DNA from: Deltaproteobacteria bacterium
GTDB taxonomy: Bacteria > Desulfobacterota > Desulfarculia > Adiutricales > Adiutricaceae
NCBI GenBank assembly: GCA_031278795.1
Contig: JAITJT010000007.1
Span: forward strand, 1 to 16,229
DNA: 16,229 bases
Direction: 5' to 3'
Shown here piece after piece: positions 7,650 through 15,961 of this stretch (position 1 is its first letter; each line of letters begins with the position of its first letter). A program made the translations under genes and the position numbers. The notes beneath the pieces were generated by a model. It saw only the letters and a list, made by a program, of their open reading frames with translations. It was not told the origin of the DNA and ran no database searches.

Positions 7650-8390
7650 ATGTCCGAAACCAAGAAGACTGACTGGTCCATAGACCGCCTCTTGCGACCA
7701 GGCATGCGCATAGATCTCATTTTGGACGTTGATCTGATCAATGACCGGATAGACGTGCGCAATGGGACTGTCTACGATATCACCGATCAAGATATCATCA
7801 TTTCAGAGACAGACCCCATGATGTCCCTTTCCATGGCTGGCAGAGAAATTGAAGTCACGTTCGTGGGCGTGGAGCCGGTGAGCGGCGAGGTGCTGCGCTG
7901 GGGCTGGACGGGCAGGATAAATAGGTTGGGCGAATATCAGTTCAGTCCAACGGAGAAGGTGCGGGCCATCTACATCTCCGTCCCGCGTCAGGGAGAGATA
8001 AACGAGACCAACGCCAGAATGGACTATCGCCTCACCATAGTGAGCAATGACCACATAAGCATCCAGACCCACCCCTCCTTTGGACGGGTGGTGCTCTTCG
8101 ACTTTTCCGCTGGAGGGGTTCTTATCGGGGTACCGGCCCCGCCTCAGGCCACACTGGGCATGCGGCTCTGGTTCACCTTGTTTTTTCCCAATTACATGGC
8201 CCAGAGCGGGCAGACCACAATCAATGGTGAAGCCGAGGTGGTGCGTATAACTTACGCCCCGGGGGACTCCATGGCCAAGCTGGGATTGAAGTTCCACGAG
8301 TTGGATCTAAACGCCACCCGGGCCCTTCAGAAGGCGATTAACTACTACATGTTGGAGGAGCAGCGCATCCGCAACAGAAGCGAAAACTGA
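7650..8390 (+). CDS. PilZ-domain c-di-GMP receptor, YcgR-like
   Basis: The 246-residue product (YcgR of E. coli has 244) has an N-terminal beta-rich region (~15-110) like the YcgR N-terminal domain and a C-terminal PilZ domain (~118-235). Both c-di-GMP binding motifs are present in the right order: RxxxR as RMDYR (R123, R127) and DxSxxG as DFSAGG (D151, S153, G156). Such proteins bind cyclic di-GMP in the cytoplasm and tune motility or surface behaviour; YcgR itself brakes the flagellar motor. No flagellar, diguanylate cyclase or EAL gene is in the window, so the output is unknown. The ATG is preceded by a good ribosome-binding site (AAGAGGGA, 7636-7643). The gene is monocistronic and ends at a strong hairpin terminator shared with the converging gene. 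A general PilZ adaptor is the main alternative to a flagellar brake. Confidence 0.9.
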   Translation: MSETKKTDWSIDRLLRPGMRIDLILDVDLINDRIDVRNGTVYDITDQDIIISETDPMMSLSMAGREIEVTFVGVEPVSGEVLRWGWTGRINRLGEYQFSPTEKVRAIYISVPRQGEINETNARMDYRLTIVSNDHISIQTHPSFGRVVLFDFSAGGVLIGVPAPPQATLGMRLWFTLFFPNYMAQSGQTTINGEAEVVRITYAPGDSMAKLGLKFHELDLNATRALQKAINYYMLEEQRIRNRSEN

Positions 8391-8419
8391 GAGCTTCTTT
8401 TAGCTCCAGGCTTAGCCCC

Positions 8420-8450
8420 AAGCCCCCGCTTTGTCAGGCGGGGGCTTTTT
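8420..8450 (+). terminator. Intrinsic terminator in the convergent gap after the PilZ gene
   Basis: AAGCCCCCGC (8420-8429) pairs perfectly with GCGGGGGCTT (8438-8447) across an eight-base loop and runs into TTTTT (to 8450). It ends the plus-strand PilZ transcript 30 bases past its stop. It also lies just past the stop of the converging minus-strand gene, but on that strand the following T run is weak. Confidence 0.92.
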
Positions 8451-8459
8451 ATGTGGGAA

Positions 8460-10070
8460 TTATTTCTTGTAGCGCTGGCGATCGGGTGGAACGTACCACT
8501 CGTCAATATTGAAGCCAAAGCCAAGGGGGGCCACCTCCGGACCCTCGAAGCGCTTGGAGACCGCCACCAGCTCATCAGGTATGTAGAGGAAGACGTAGGG
8601 GGCATCCTCGTAGAAGATCTCCTGGATGCGGTCATAGGCCTTCTTCCTCACGTCCTGGTCAAGATTGAAGCGGCCCACGTCGATGAGCTCGTCCACCTCG
8701 GGGTTGGAGTAGCTTATGAAGTTGAGCTCACCGGGGTTAACCTTCTGGGAGTTGAAGACATCATAGAGGTCGGGGTTTAGGGGAATGGTCCAGCCCATGA
8801 TGACGGCCTCGAAATTGTGCTTATCCAGAAACTCCTTGGTAAGCGATGCCCATTCCACTACCCTTAGCTTTACCTCTATGCCAATCTGCTTGAGGTTGTC
8901 CTGGATGATGATGCCGCTGGCCTCCCTCAGGCTGTTGCCCTGGTTGAACATTATGGTGAGCACGAAGCGCTTTTTGTCTTTATCCACGTATCCGTCCCCG
9001 TCCGTGTCCACCCAGCCGGCCTCCTTCAAGAGGGCCTTGGCCCGCTCCGGATCATAGGGATAGGGCTTGATATTTTTATTGTAAGCCCACATCTGGGGCC
9101 TAAAGGGGCCATTGGCCATGACGCCGTAGCCGGAGAGCACCCCTTGCAGGATGGAGTCCTTGTTGATGGCGAAGCTTATGGCTTGGCGTACCCGTTTGTC
9201 CGATAACCTTGTGTCCCGGAGGTTCATGCCTAGGTATGTGTAAGAGAAAGCCGGGGTTCTGAACAAGTTGTAGGCCTTGTTTATGGTTGGATTCTTCTGG
9301 GCCTGGTTCCACTGATCCGGCGTGAGGTTCATCATGTCCAGGTTACCCACCCTAAGCTCCATCATCTGGGTGGCCACGTCGGGGATGTACCTGATGACCA
9401 GGCTGTTCAAGGGAGGTCTCCCCAGCTCATAGCTGTCGCTGGCGACCAAGGTGATCCTCTGCCCCACCTGCCAGGACTCCAGCTTAAAGGGGCCGTTCCC
9501 CACGGGATGCCTGGCGAGCGGACTCTCATCCAGGCTCACGCCCTCCAAAAGATGCTTGGGCATGATATTGAAGCCCCAGGTGGTGACGGCCGCTGCCAGG
9601 GTTCTTTTATAGGTCACTTTGAAGGTATGGGGATCCGGGGTCTCGGCCTCGGCTATCTGGACGAAATCCTCTCCGTAGGGAGTGGGGGTCTGGGGATCCT
9701 TCATGATCTGCCAGGTGAAGAGGCAGTCAGCTGCGGTAAACGGGGTGCCGTCTTGCCAGACTACGTTTTTTTTCAAATGGAAGGTTATGGTAAGCTGATC
9801 CGGAGAAACCTCCCAGGACTCGGCCAAATCCCCTATCAGGTTGAGATTTTTGTCATATTTCACCAGACCCCTGTAGACCTGACCCAAGACCGCCGTGGAG
9901 CTGGTATCCGAGGCCAGGGCCGGGATGAGGTTGGTGGCATCCGCCAGGCTGGGCCAGATGAGTGAATCCCCCTGGGGAGGCTTTTGGGCCCAAAGGGGGG
10001 AGGAAAGTGCCGGAACTATAAGGAATGCCGCCACTAAACTCATAGTCGCAAATATTTTAGAAAGGAGCAT
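8460..10070 (-). CDS. Periplasmic solute-binding protein, family 5 (DppA/OppA-like)
   Basis: The 536-residue product has a Sec signal peptide (hydrophobic core ~8-23, probable cleavage after PLWA, residue 28, before Gln29) and the full-length fold of family 5 binding proteins of peptide/nickel ABC importers. Family-typical blocks include YRGLVKYDKN, LAESWEVSPD, WQDGTPFTAADCLFTW, GNGPFKLESW, LGMNLRD, VRQAISFAINKD, YDPERAKALLKEAGW and YEDAPYVFLY. A DTDGDGYVDKD stretch resembles a calcium-binding loop; comparable Asp-rich inserts are common at this place in the family. The protein should deliver a peptide or other small oligomer to a membrane permease, but no permease or ATPase genes are in the window, so it is an orphan here and the ligand is unknown. 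There is no lipobox cysteine. The chosen ATG has a weak GGGG site upstream; an ATG nine codons downstream would still leave a signal peptide. Confidence 0.92.
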   Translation of the reverse strand: MLLSKIFATMSLVAAFLIVPALSSPLWAQKPPQGDSLIWPSLADATNLIPALASDTSSTAVLGQVYRGLVKYDKNLNLIGDLAESWEVSPDQLTITFHLKKNVVWQDGTPFTAADCLFTWQIMKDPQTPTPYGEDFVQIAEAETPDPHTFKVTYKRTLAAAVTTWGFNIMPKHLLEGVSLDESPLARHPVGNGPFKLESWQVGQRITLVASDSYELGRPPLNSLVIRYIPDVATQMMELRVGNLDMMNLTPDQWNQAQKNPTINKAYNLFRTPAFSYTYLGMNLRDTRLSDKRVRQAISFAINKDSILQGVLSGYGVMANGPFRPQMWAYNKNIKPYPYDPERAKALLKEAGWVDTDGDGYVDKDKKRFVLTIMFNQGNSLREASGIIIQDNLKQIGIEVKLRVVEWASLTKEFLDKHNFEAVIMGWTIPLNPDLYDVFNSQKVNPGELNFISYSNPEVDELIDVGRFNLDQDVRKKAYDRIQEIFYEDAPYVFLYIPDELVAVSKRFEGPEVAPLGFGFNIDEWYVPPDRQRYKK

Positions 10071-10363
10071 AAGCTTGAACCCCGAAAAAAGAATTTTAAA
10101 ATAAGCCTTTTTTTGCCATATTGTTACATTTTATATTACCATTTTGCGCCATAAAAGAAAACAGAGGAACGTACTCCCAAGGCCCTTTAAGTCAAGTAAC
10201 ACACCCTAAGTGCTGGGAAATAATTTAGCTCTTAGATGCCAAAAATCAATAAAAATTAAAGTCTTTTGAGAATGTTTGCTTTTTAAAACAAAAAACTCCG
10301 AAGAGCTAATAAGCCACAAGCTAAATCGGACTAAAGAAGTAATGGATGACAAAGGTCATTGTC

Positions 10364-10403
10364 AGAAAAGAAAAAGGAAAAAAAGAAAAAAAAGGAAAAA
10401 AAG
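10364..10403 (+). repeat. Polypurine tract
   Basis: Forty consecutive A/G bases, mostly A runs punctuated by G or GG, are followed by a further A-rich stretch to about 10449 with only occasional T or C. The long Phe/Ser-rich frame on the opposite strand (10321-10644) is a by-product of this composition. Confidence 0.8.
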
Positions 10404-11373
10404 TAAAAAAAGTAAAAAATGAAAAAGCGAAAAAGGATAAGGAAAAAATCAGGAAAAATGCTCTAATGCATAATAAATTAAAAAGGTCGAAATAGTGGAA
10501 GTATCGAAATATTGACGCACAAATGGCAGGCGGATAGGGAAAAGTGTTAAAGATTATAAGTAAGCGGGCTTTCCTCCACATACAGTAATGAACATGTGCG
10601 ATTATGTACCTTAAGCGCCCAAAATTTTCAGGGAAAAAATACATTTTTGGCGAAAATAAATGACCCTTAAATATAGGGCTCTTAAATAAAGGCTCTTAAG
10701 ACTCTGAACGGATAGTCATAATTAAAATCTGGCCTATACACCAAAAACTAAATATGCATATTTTGGAGTTAAAAGAGCCATGTCCAGGCCGGCTTGAAAA
10801 ATATTAGGGCGATCCGACTACATTAGGCTTTGTCCTTTTACGTTTGGCTTTGTCAAAAGTTTTGTTTCCAACTAATTTATCTTTTATTTTTTTACATTTT
10901 TTTCTATTCTTTCCCACATCTGTGCTTCTAAGTGGCAATTCTAATTATGGCTTATAATCAATAAAGATGTACTCCCCTTCACCGAGACTTAACTAGTCAG
11001 GCTATGAAAACAAAACATGCGCAAAACTCAAGCTATCACTTACCTAAATCGCCAGCCGGACGTGGTGAATATGTTGTTATTTTGCGTGGCCTTTTGGGTT
11101 AAATGTTGTGATTATTTTATAAGCCTCTTTAAATTTTTCGGCATTTCATTAAGCCTATAAACTTTTCTTCTTATTTGAGTCTTATTTGAACTTATTATCA
11201 TTTTTTTAGTTTTATTATGCTTTATTAGCTTATCTAACCTCAATTTTTTATTGTTTTCTTCCATATCTTTTTCGAGATTTTTTTGTCTCACCACTTTCTA
11301 TTTTTTTTTCCAAAAATAGCTAGATTCTGGTTTTTAATTAGGTACTATCTAATGTTTAGTGTAAGAAAGAGAG

Positions 11374-11402
11374 TTGAAGAAAGCGCCTCAATGTGATATA
11401 TA
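11374..11402 (+). promoter_or_regulatory. Candidate sigma-70 promoter for xseA
   Basis: TTGAAG (11374-11379) and TATATA (11397-11402) are separated by exactly 17 bases; each matches four of six consensus positions. A TGTG just before the -10 could act as an extended element. It would start a transcript about 105 bases before the xseA ATG. Chance matches are frequent in AT-rich DNA. Confidence 0.4.
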
Positions 11403-11514
11403 CCAACAGTCAAAAACCATAGGGGCTTCTACACTTTTTGGCATTTAAAATGGGCTCTTTGGAGATATTAAGACCCAGGCGGAAAGTACCGCTAAGCAAA
11501 GAACATTCATACCT

Positions 11515-12873
11515 ATGAACACACCTAAAGAAATATTCACACCCACCACCCTCACCGCCAAGATAGATTCTTGCTTCCGGAAAGAGTTCCAGAGGATCTA
11601 CGTGGAAGGGGAGATCTCCGGGCGCTTCAGGCAGGGCGGCGGGCATGTGTACTTCTATCTAAATGACAACAGGAGCAAGCTTAAGGCCATAATCTGGAAG
11701 AGCAACCCCACCAAGGCGGGGTCTCTGGCGGAGGACGGCCTCTATGTCCTGGCCAAGGGCTATCTCACCACCTACTACGCTAGATCCGAGTACCAGCTCA
11801 TAGTGGAGAGCATGGAGCCAAAAGGCGAGGGAGCCCTCCGCCTGGCCTATGAAAAGCTCAAGGCCCGCTTGCAGGCGGAAGGTATCTTCGAGCCGGAGCG
11901 CAAGAGAAAGCTCCCCTTCTGGCCCCAAAAAGTTGCCCTACTCACCTCCCTGAAAGGTGCCGCCATAGAGGACTTCATAAAAACGGCACTCAAACGCTGC
12001 CCACAGGCCGCCATAAGCGTCTACCCGGTCAAAGTCCAGGGTGAGGGCGCGGCCTTGGAAATGGCCAACGCCATAAGCGACATCAACAACTGGGGAGGCT
12101 TCGATCTCATAGTGCTCACCAGGGGCGGGGGCAGCTTGGAGGATCTCTGGGCCTACAACGAGGAGGTGCTGGTGAGGGCCGTGGCCAACTCACGCACCAG
12201 AACATTCGCGGCCATAGGGCACGCGACGGATCTCTCCCTCACCGAGATGGCCACAGACGGCGCAGCCATAACCCCAACCTCGGCGGCTGAGACTATCTTT
12301 CCGGACACCTTGAGGCTAAAGGAGGATGTGCTAGACCTCATGAAAGATGCGGTCAGGGCCGTAGCCGATAAGTTCTCCAACCTCAACAAGGAGATAGATT
12401 CCTTAAGGGCCAGGCTCATGACCTTCCAGCACCGCCTGCACCAGGAGAGCCTCCACCTCAATAGCCAGACGGACAAGCTGAAAATACTCATTCGCCAGCA
12501 GATTTCAAGGGTAAAAGAAAGCCTCCTGTCGGTTTGGGAAAAGCTCATTTATGTCTCGCCTAGGAACCATCTCAAAAGGCAAAAAGAAGAGCTCACGGGC
12601 TTAGAAACACAGCTTGAGGCCATAAAAAACAACTTGATGCAGCCCTTCAGGATGAACCTCAACCATACCGTAGACCGCCTCCAACTCATATCGCCCCTGG
12701 GCGTGCTCACCCGGGGCTACGCCCTGACCATGGATGAGAAGGGGAAGCTCCTTACAAAAATCACTGATTTCAAAGAGGGCGACAGCTTTATTTTGCGTCT
12801 CAATAATGGCACTCTCAGAGCTAAAGTTGAAAAAATTCTCACTCTCATCTTCACTGACCTGGAAACCCAATAG
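11515..12873 (+). CDS. xseA: Exodeoxyribonuclease VII large subunit
   Basis: The 452-residue product matches XseA in length and order of domains. An N-terminal OB-fold DNA-binding domain (~6-100, with YVEGEISG and GHVYFYLND) is followed by the catalytic domain (~122-260) and a long helical region (~265-400) expected to bind the small subunits. Signature blocks are VALLTSLKGAAIEDF (D153), LTRGGGSLEDLWAYNEE (R203), IGHATDLSLTEMATD (H236, D239) and ITPTSAAE. These cover the residues equivalent to the essential Asp, Arg, His and Asp of the E. coli enzyme. The family motif GHEVD reads GHATD here. With XseB the enzyme trims single-stranded DNA from both ends during repair and recombination in the cytoplasm. 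No xseB is found downstream or elsewhere in the window. The ribosome-binding site before the ATG is weak. Confidence 0.96.
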   Translation: MNTPKEIFTPTTLTAKIDSCFRKEFQRIYVEGEISGRFRQGGGHVYFYLNDNRSKLKAIIWKSNPTKAGSLAEDGLYVLAKGYLTTYYARSEYQLIVESMEPKGEGALRLAYEKLKARLQAEGIFEPERKRKLPFWPQKVALLTSLKGAAIEDFIKTALKRCPQAAISVYPVKVQGEGAALEMANAISDINNWGGFDLIVLTRGGGSLEDLWAYNEEVLVRAVANSRTRTFAAIGHATDLSLTEMATDGAAITPTSAAETIFPDTLRLKEDVLDLMKDAVRAVADKFSNLNKEIDSLRARLMTFQHRLHQESLHLNSQTDKLKILIRQQISRVKESLLSVWEKLIYVSPRNHLKRQKEELTGLETQLEAIKNNLMQPFRMNLNHTVDRLQLISPLGVLTRGYALTMDEKGKLLTKITDFKEGDSFILRLNNGTLRAKVEKILTLIFTDLETQ

Positions 12874-13207
12874 TTTCGGGCACTTTATCAAAAATCAAGG
12901 TATTAATCAAAGAGCCAAAAAATGACCGATGGCAAAAAAATAAAAGGCTAAAAAAAAATATGATCTAGTATTTACAAGGGTTTTAGAGGATTATTGCAAA
13001 AAGAGCTGATCTTTTTCAAAATAGTGAAAAATGAGGAGAATTTTCAAGAAATAACGAGTTGTTGAAAAGCCCCCGGGCGGGTCTCTCTATTCTCAATAAG
13101 AGAAGATCCGGCTTGAAATTGTGCCAGGTGCCATGCTTGAGGATGGGCAAAAAGTTTGTTTGTTTTCGTGAGGCAATCCATTTTGTTTAATGTTGACCGG
13201 CACTTTC

Positions 13208-13216
13208 TTATTCACA
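13208..13216 (+). promoter_or_regulatory. DnaA box upstream of dnaA
   Basis: TTATTCACA matches the DnaA-box consensus TTATNCACA exactly and lies about 205 bases before the dnaA start. One box fits autoregulation of dnaA. No other exact box was found by eye in the flanking spacers, so it does not on its own define an origin. Confidence 0.6.
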
Positions 13217-13271
13217 AAAAAATGTTCAAAAAGCACCTCCTTTAAACCTTAAAAGCTACCCTCAGTCGTGC

Positions 13272-13298
13272 TTGTTAAAGTTTTGAAAATCCTATAAG
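13272..13298 (+). promoter_or_regulatory. Weak candidate promoter for dnaA
   Basis: TTGTTA (13272-13277) and TATAAG (13293-13298) are 15 bases apart, slightly short of the ideal 17. The pair lies downstream of the DnaA box and about 125 bases before the start codon. Confidence 0.25.
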
Positions 13299-13343
13299 TT
13301 GTCTTTTAGATTTCTTAGAAAGTTTTTCCTTCCTTCTTTTGAG

Positions 13344-13360
13344 TCCAGGAATCCCCTGGA
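13344..13360 (+). promoter_or_regulatory. Small hairpin in the dnaA leader
   Basis: TCCAGG (13344-13349) pairs with CCTGGA (13355-13360) across a five-base loop, and flanking GAG/CTC can extend it with a bulge. It lies about 60 bases before the dnaA ATG. It has no following T run. A role in leader structure or as an operator is possible but unproven. Confidence 0.35.
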
Positions 13361-13421
13361 TCTCATCCTTTGGTTCTATCCATACTTAATTTATAAAAAT
13401 CACCAATTAAGGTAATTTCAC

Positions 13422-14852
13422 ATGAACAATTTTATTGTCAATGGAGGAGACTTGTCTCTTGCCGCCAAAAATGTGTGGCCCCAGGTAGTCTCAATTCTTG
13501 GGGAAAAACTACCAAATCCCATCTTCAATACATGGATAAAACCTTTGAGCCCGAGGTGGTTGCACCCGAACATTCTAGAGATAACGGCCCCCAATGAATA
13601 CTTTCTAAAATACGTCCTTGGTCACTATAAAAAAGATATAGAAGAGCTGGTTTGCTCGGAAGGCAAAAAGCATGGCCTGGGAAAAGTAGAGTTCAGCTAC
13701 GCGTCTCAAACCGACATCCACAGCATGGGCCTTGGAGTAAACGCCCCAGAAGACAGGGGCCTCTGGCTTCCACCCCAGTTGAATCCCCTGGAGCAGCTGG
13801 ACGCTTTTTCAAAACTGACTCAAAATGTTCTGCAGTTCAATCCCAACTTCACTTTCGAAAACTTTATTGTAGGAAACGCCAACTCCTTCGCCTACTCCGC
13901 GGCGCAGGCATTCTCCAGAAACGACGACTTGGGAAACAACATCCTCTACATCCTCTCCGACCACGGCCTCGGCAAGAGTCACCTCTCCCAGGCCATGGCC
14001 CAGGCGCTCCTGGCCAAGGCGCCCAATATGGACATCATCTATCTAACCGCCGAGGACTTCACCAACGCCATGTCCAAGGCCTTAATCGAGAGCTCCATGG
14101 AGGAGTTCAAAATGAGATTCAGGCAGAAGTGCGACGTGCTGGTCTTGGACGGAGTGCCTTTTCTGGGAGGCAAGGGAAAGATCCAGCAAGAGGTTGGCTA
14201 CACTATGGACTACCTGGTTGACAAGGGAAAAAAGGTCGTGCTCACGTCCACCTATGAGCCCAAGAGCATTCCCAAATTGAGCCAGAGCTTGAAATCCAGA
14301 TTCTGCTCCTCGCTAGTGGCCCCCATTGAACCTCCAGATTTTGACATGCGCGTGAAGATCCTGGAAAGCAAGGCCAAAAAAGAGGGCATAAAGCTAAGTG
14401 AAAAGGTTATTGAAATAATCGCCTCCAACATCACCTCTGACGTGCGTCTCCTTGAGGCCAGCGTCACCACCATAGCCGCCAGGTGCAGCCTTTTGCACAA
14501 GGAACCGGACGTCAAGATGGCGCGTGATTGCTTGGCCATAATCTCCAACACCAGAGAGGATTCCATGACGCTCAACCGGGTTATGGAATTCATATGCCGA
14601 ACCTTCAAGTTGGAGCCCCAGACCCTCACCTCAAACTGCCGCCTCAAGAAAGTAAACGATGCCAGAAACATTGGCATTTACCTCTCCAGGATACTCACGG
14701 GAAAGACCTTAGACGACATAGGAAAGGTTTTTGGAAGGCGTCACTCCTCGGTAATATACGCCATCAACAAAGTCGAGCAGGACATGAAGCTTGATACCCG
14801 CGTTTCGCATCAGGTGGATCTCTATATTGGCCAGCTCAACAACCAAAAATGA
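13422..14852 (+). CDS. dnaA: Chromosomal replication initiator DnaA, with unusual Walker motifs
   Basis: The 476-residue product has all DnaA domains: domain I (~15-80, WPQVVSILGEKLPNPIFNTW), a short linker, an AAA+ domain III (~142-375) and a DNA-binding domain IV (~380-470, with RLKKVNDARNIGIYLSR and FGRRHSSVIYA). It should bind DnaA boxes and melt the origin. ATP-site motifs deviate from the family. Walker A is SDHGLGKSH (179-187), with Ser at the first Gly position but GxGKS intact. Walker B is VLVLDG (239-244), Gly replacing the second Asp. Sensor 1 is LTSTYEPK rather than LTSDRPP, and box VII is QSLKSRF with the final Arg kept. The sensor 2 Arg is present (DVRLLEASV, R342). The frame is long and intact, so the gene is probably functional. 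The ATG has an AAGG site at 13409-13412. No dnaN follows. Confidence 0.94.
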   Translation: MNNFIVNGGDLSLAAKNVWPQVVSILGEKLPNPIFNTWIKPLSPRWLHPNILEITAPNEYFLKYVLGHYKKDIEELVCSEGKKHGLGKVEFSYASQTDIHSMGLGVNAPEDRGLWLPPQLNPLEQLDAFSKLTQNVLQFNPNFTFENFIVGNANSFAYSAAQAFSRNDDLGNNILYILSDHGLGKSHLSQAMAQALLAKAPNMDIIYLTAEDFTNAMSKALIESSMEEFKMRFRQKCDVLVLDGVPFLGGKGKIQQEVGYTMDYLVDKGKKVVLTSTYEPKSIPKLSQSLKSRFCSSLVAPIEPPDFDMRVKILESKAKKEGIKLSEKVIEIIASNITSDVRLLEASVTTIAARCSLLHKEPDVKMARDCLAIISNTREDSMTLNRVMEFICRTFKLEPQTLTSNCRLKKVNDARNIGIYLSRILTGKTLDDIGKVFGRRHSSVIYAINKVEQDMKLDTRVSHQVDLYIGQLNNQK

Positions 14853-14960
14853 ACAAGTTATATGCGCTTCTATACATCTTTGCTACGAACTGTGCTACCC
14901 TCCAAAACATCAGACACAATTTACAAATTTTAGCGTATTTTTCAGTAATTTCCGCTTTCT

Positions 14961-15010
14961 CACAAAAGACTAAACCGCAAGCGCAAAAATGCCTTTTGTG
15001 TCTTTTTCTT
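14961..15010 (+). terminator. Possible dnaA terminator hairpin
   Basis: CACAAAAG (14961-14968) pairs with CTTTTGTG (14993-15000) and is followed by TCTTTTTCTTT. It lies about 110 bases past the dnaA stop. The loop is 24 bases, so the structure is weak. A second, mutually exclusive stem (TTGTGTC 14996-15002 with GACACAA 15012-15018) uses the same bases. Confidence 0.4.
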
Positions 15011-15022
15011 TGACACAAGTCT

Positions 15023-15124
15023 TCCCCACAATACCCGCTGTATATTTTTTTAATTTTGCCAAAAAAACAACATTCGCAAAAAAAATTGTAAAACTAATTT
15101 AGACATATACGGGTATTGCGGGGA
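15023..15124. repeat. Long imperfect inverted repeat around an A/T-rich loop
   Basis: TCCCCACAATACCCG (15023-15037) is complementary to CGGGTATTGCGGGGA (15110-15124) with one mismatch in 15. After a small bulge on the left arm, TATAT at about 15041-15045 continues the pairing with ATATA at 15105-15109. The ~60-base interior is almost all A/T. The right arm runs into TTTTTATT, so it could be a long-loop terminator on the plus strand. It could also be a replication- or protein-binding dyad. Confidence 0.65.
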
Positions 15125-15458
15125 TTTTTATTACTCTCACGCATAATTATAATTAGCCGCTTAATCCCTCCCATAAATCCAGCGCAGATCTAAAATCAAC
15201 ATTAATACTACAAACAATCCCGAAGTGAACTTCACCACAAAGGAAACCTGAAAAGAGGGGTTTTCCATATTTTGGAGTGTTCGCGACAATTATTATTATT
15301 TTAAAATACCTGCTTCATTTTATGGTAAATTTCCAATTGACATTTGATGTTTGTTGTATTTAATTTTGCTCATAAGTAAAAAAAGCCCCGTAATTTTATC
15401 CCAGAAAATAAAGCGTAGTTCTAATCAAGCGGCAGTCATAATTGTTATTAAAATACTT

Positions 15459-15474
15459 ACAATAAATTTATTGT
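15459..15474. repeat. 16-base perfect palindrome
   Basis: ACAATAAATTTATTGT is a perfect 16-base dyad in the gene-free region after dnaA. It resembles an AT-rich operator but no nearby gene would be its obvious target. Confidence 0.6.
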
Positions 15475-15943
15475 TGTAAAGCTTAATCAATTAAAAATCC
15501 AGGGGCATGTTCTCCTGAAATACTGGCTTTTATGATGCTCATCTAAAGAACTCTTTCAAACAAATATTTTCCAACATTTTTCAAATCTTTCTCGGCAATA
15601 TTTTTTCTGTGACCACAAATATGATACTCTCTACAGGTCGCTTTTTTGAAAAATAATCAATGCGTCTTTAAAGGTACAAACGAATAATCGTAAGTTTCCC
15701 TCAATATTCCATATTTTATTAAAATGCACATATTTAGCTCATTGAGTGATTGTACCCACAGATTAGTGCTCTATAGAATCATTTTAATAAAAATTTAAAT
15801 TGTGAGAAAAAGATGGAATAAAAGCAGAGCTCCCCCTGGCATTTTATCAGCTCCAAAGTTCGTGAAACTTATTGTAGTTCCAAGATAAATAACCCCATAT
15901 CCATCATTTATATCATGAAGGCCTAATTTATATAATTGATGAC

Positions 15944-15961
15944 TTATTATCTGGATAATAA
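15944..15961. repeat. 18-base dyad
   Basis: TTATTATC and GATAATAA are perfect 8-base arms around a TG centre. Part of it (TCTGGATAA) is one base away from a DnaA box on the same strand. It overlaps a doubtful 62-codon minus-strand frame. Confidence 0.5.

Larger units (their letters stand above)
10071..11514. other. 1.4-kb AT-rich gene-free region
   Basis: No supported gene lies here. It contains a 40-base uninterrupted purine run (10364-10403) and a 9-bp inverted pair TTAGCTCTT (10225-10233)/AAGAGCTAA (10301-10309). A direct repeat GGCTCTTAA occurs at 10677-10685 and 10691-10699. A lysine/asparagine-rich 60-codon minus frame (11112-11294) is probably chance in A-rich DNA. The xseA promoter lies near the right end. 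Confidence 0.6.
12874..13421. other. 548-bp spacer between xseA and dnaA, likely dnaA control region
   Basis: No gene is supported. The stretch holds one perfect DnaA box, a candidate promoter and a small hairpin just ahead of dnaA (each listed separately). An xseB gene, often found after xseA, is not present. No clear terminator for xseA was seen. Confidence 0.6.

Noticed and set aside
8971..9050. Asp-rich DTDGDGYVDKD loop in the binding protein as a possible dockerin or EF-hand domain
   Set aside because: It is a single loop inside an otherwise normal family 5 protein, where similar inserts are common; not a separate domain.
10321..10644. 107-codon Phe/Ser-rich frame on the minus strand
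   Set aside because: It is produced by the polypurine tract on the opposite strand; low-complexity artefact.
11112..11294. 60-codon lysine/asparagine-rich frame on the minus strand
   Set aside because: It starts at GTG with no clear ribosome-binding site, and its composition is what A/T-rich DNA gives by chance. No motif is recognisable.
15601..15640. TGTGACCACA near-palindrome as a DnaA box or CRP-like site
   Set aside because: It differs from the DnaA-box consensus at two or more key positions and has no neighbouring gene to regulate.
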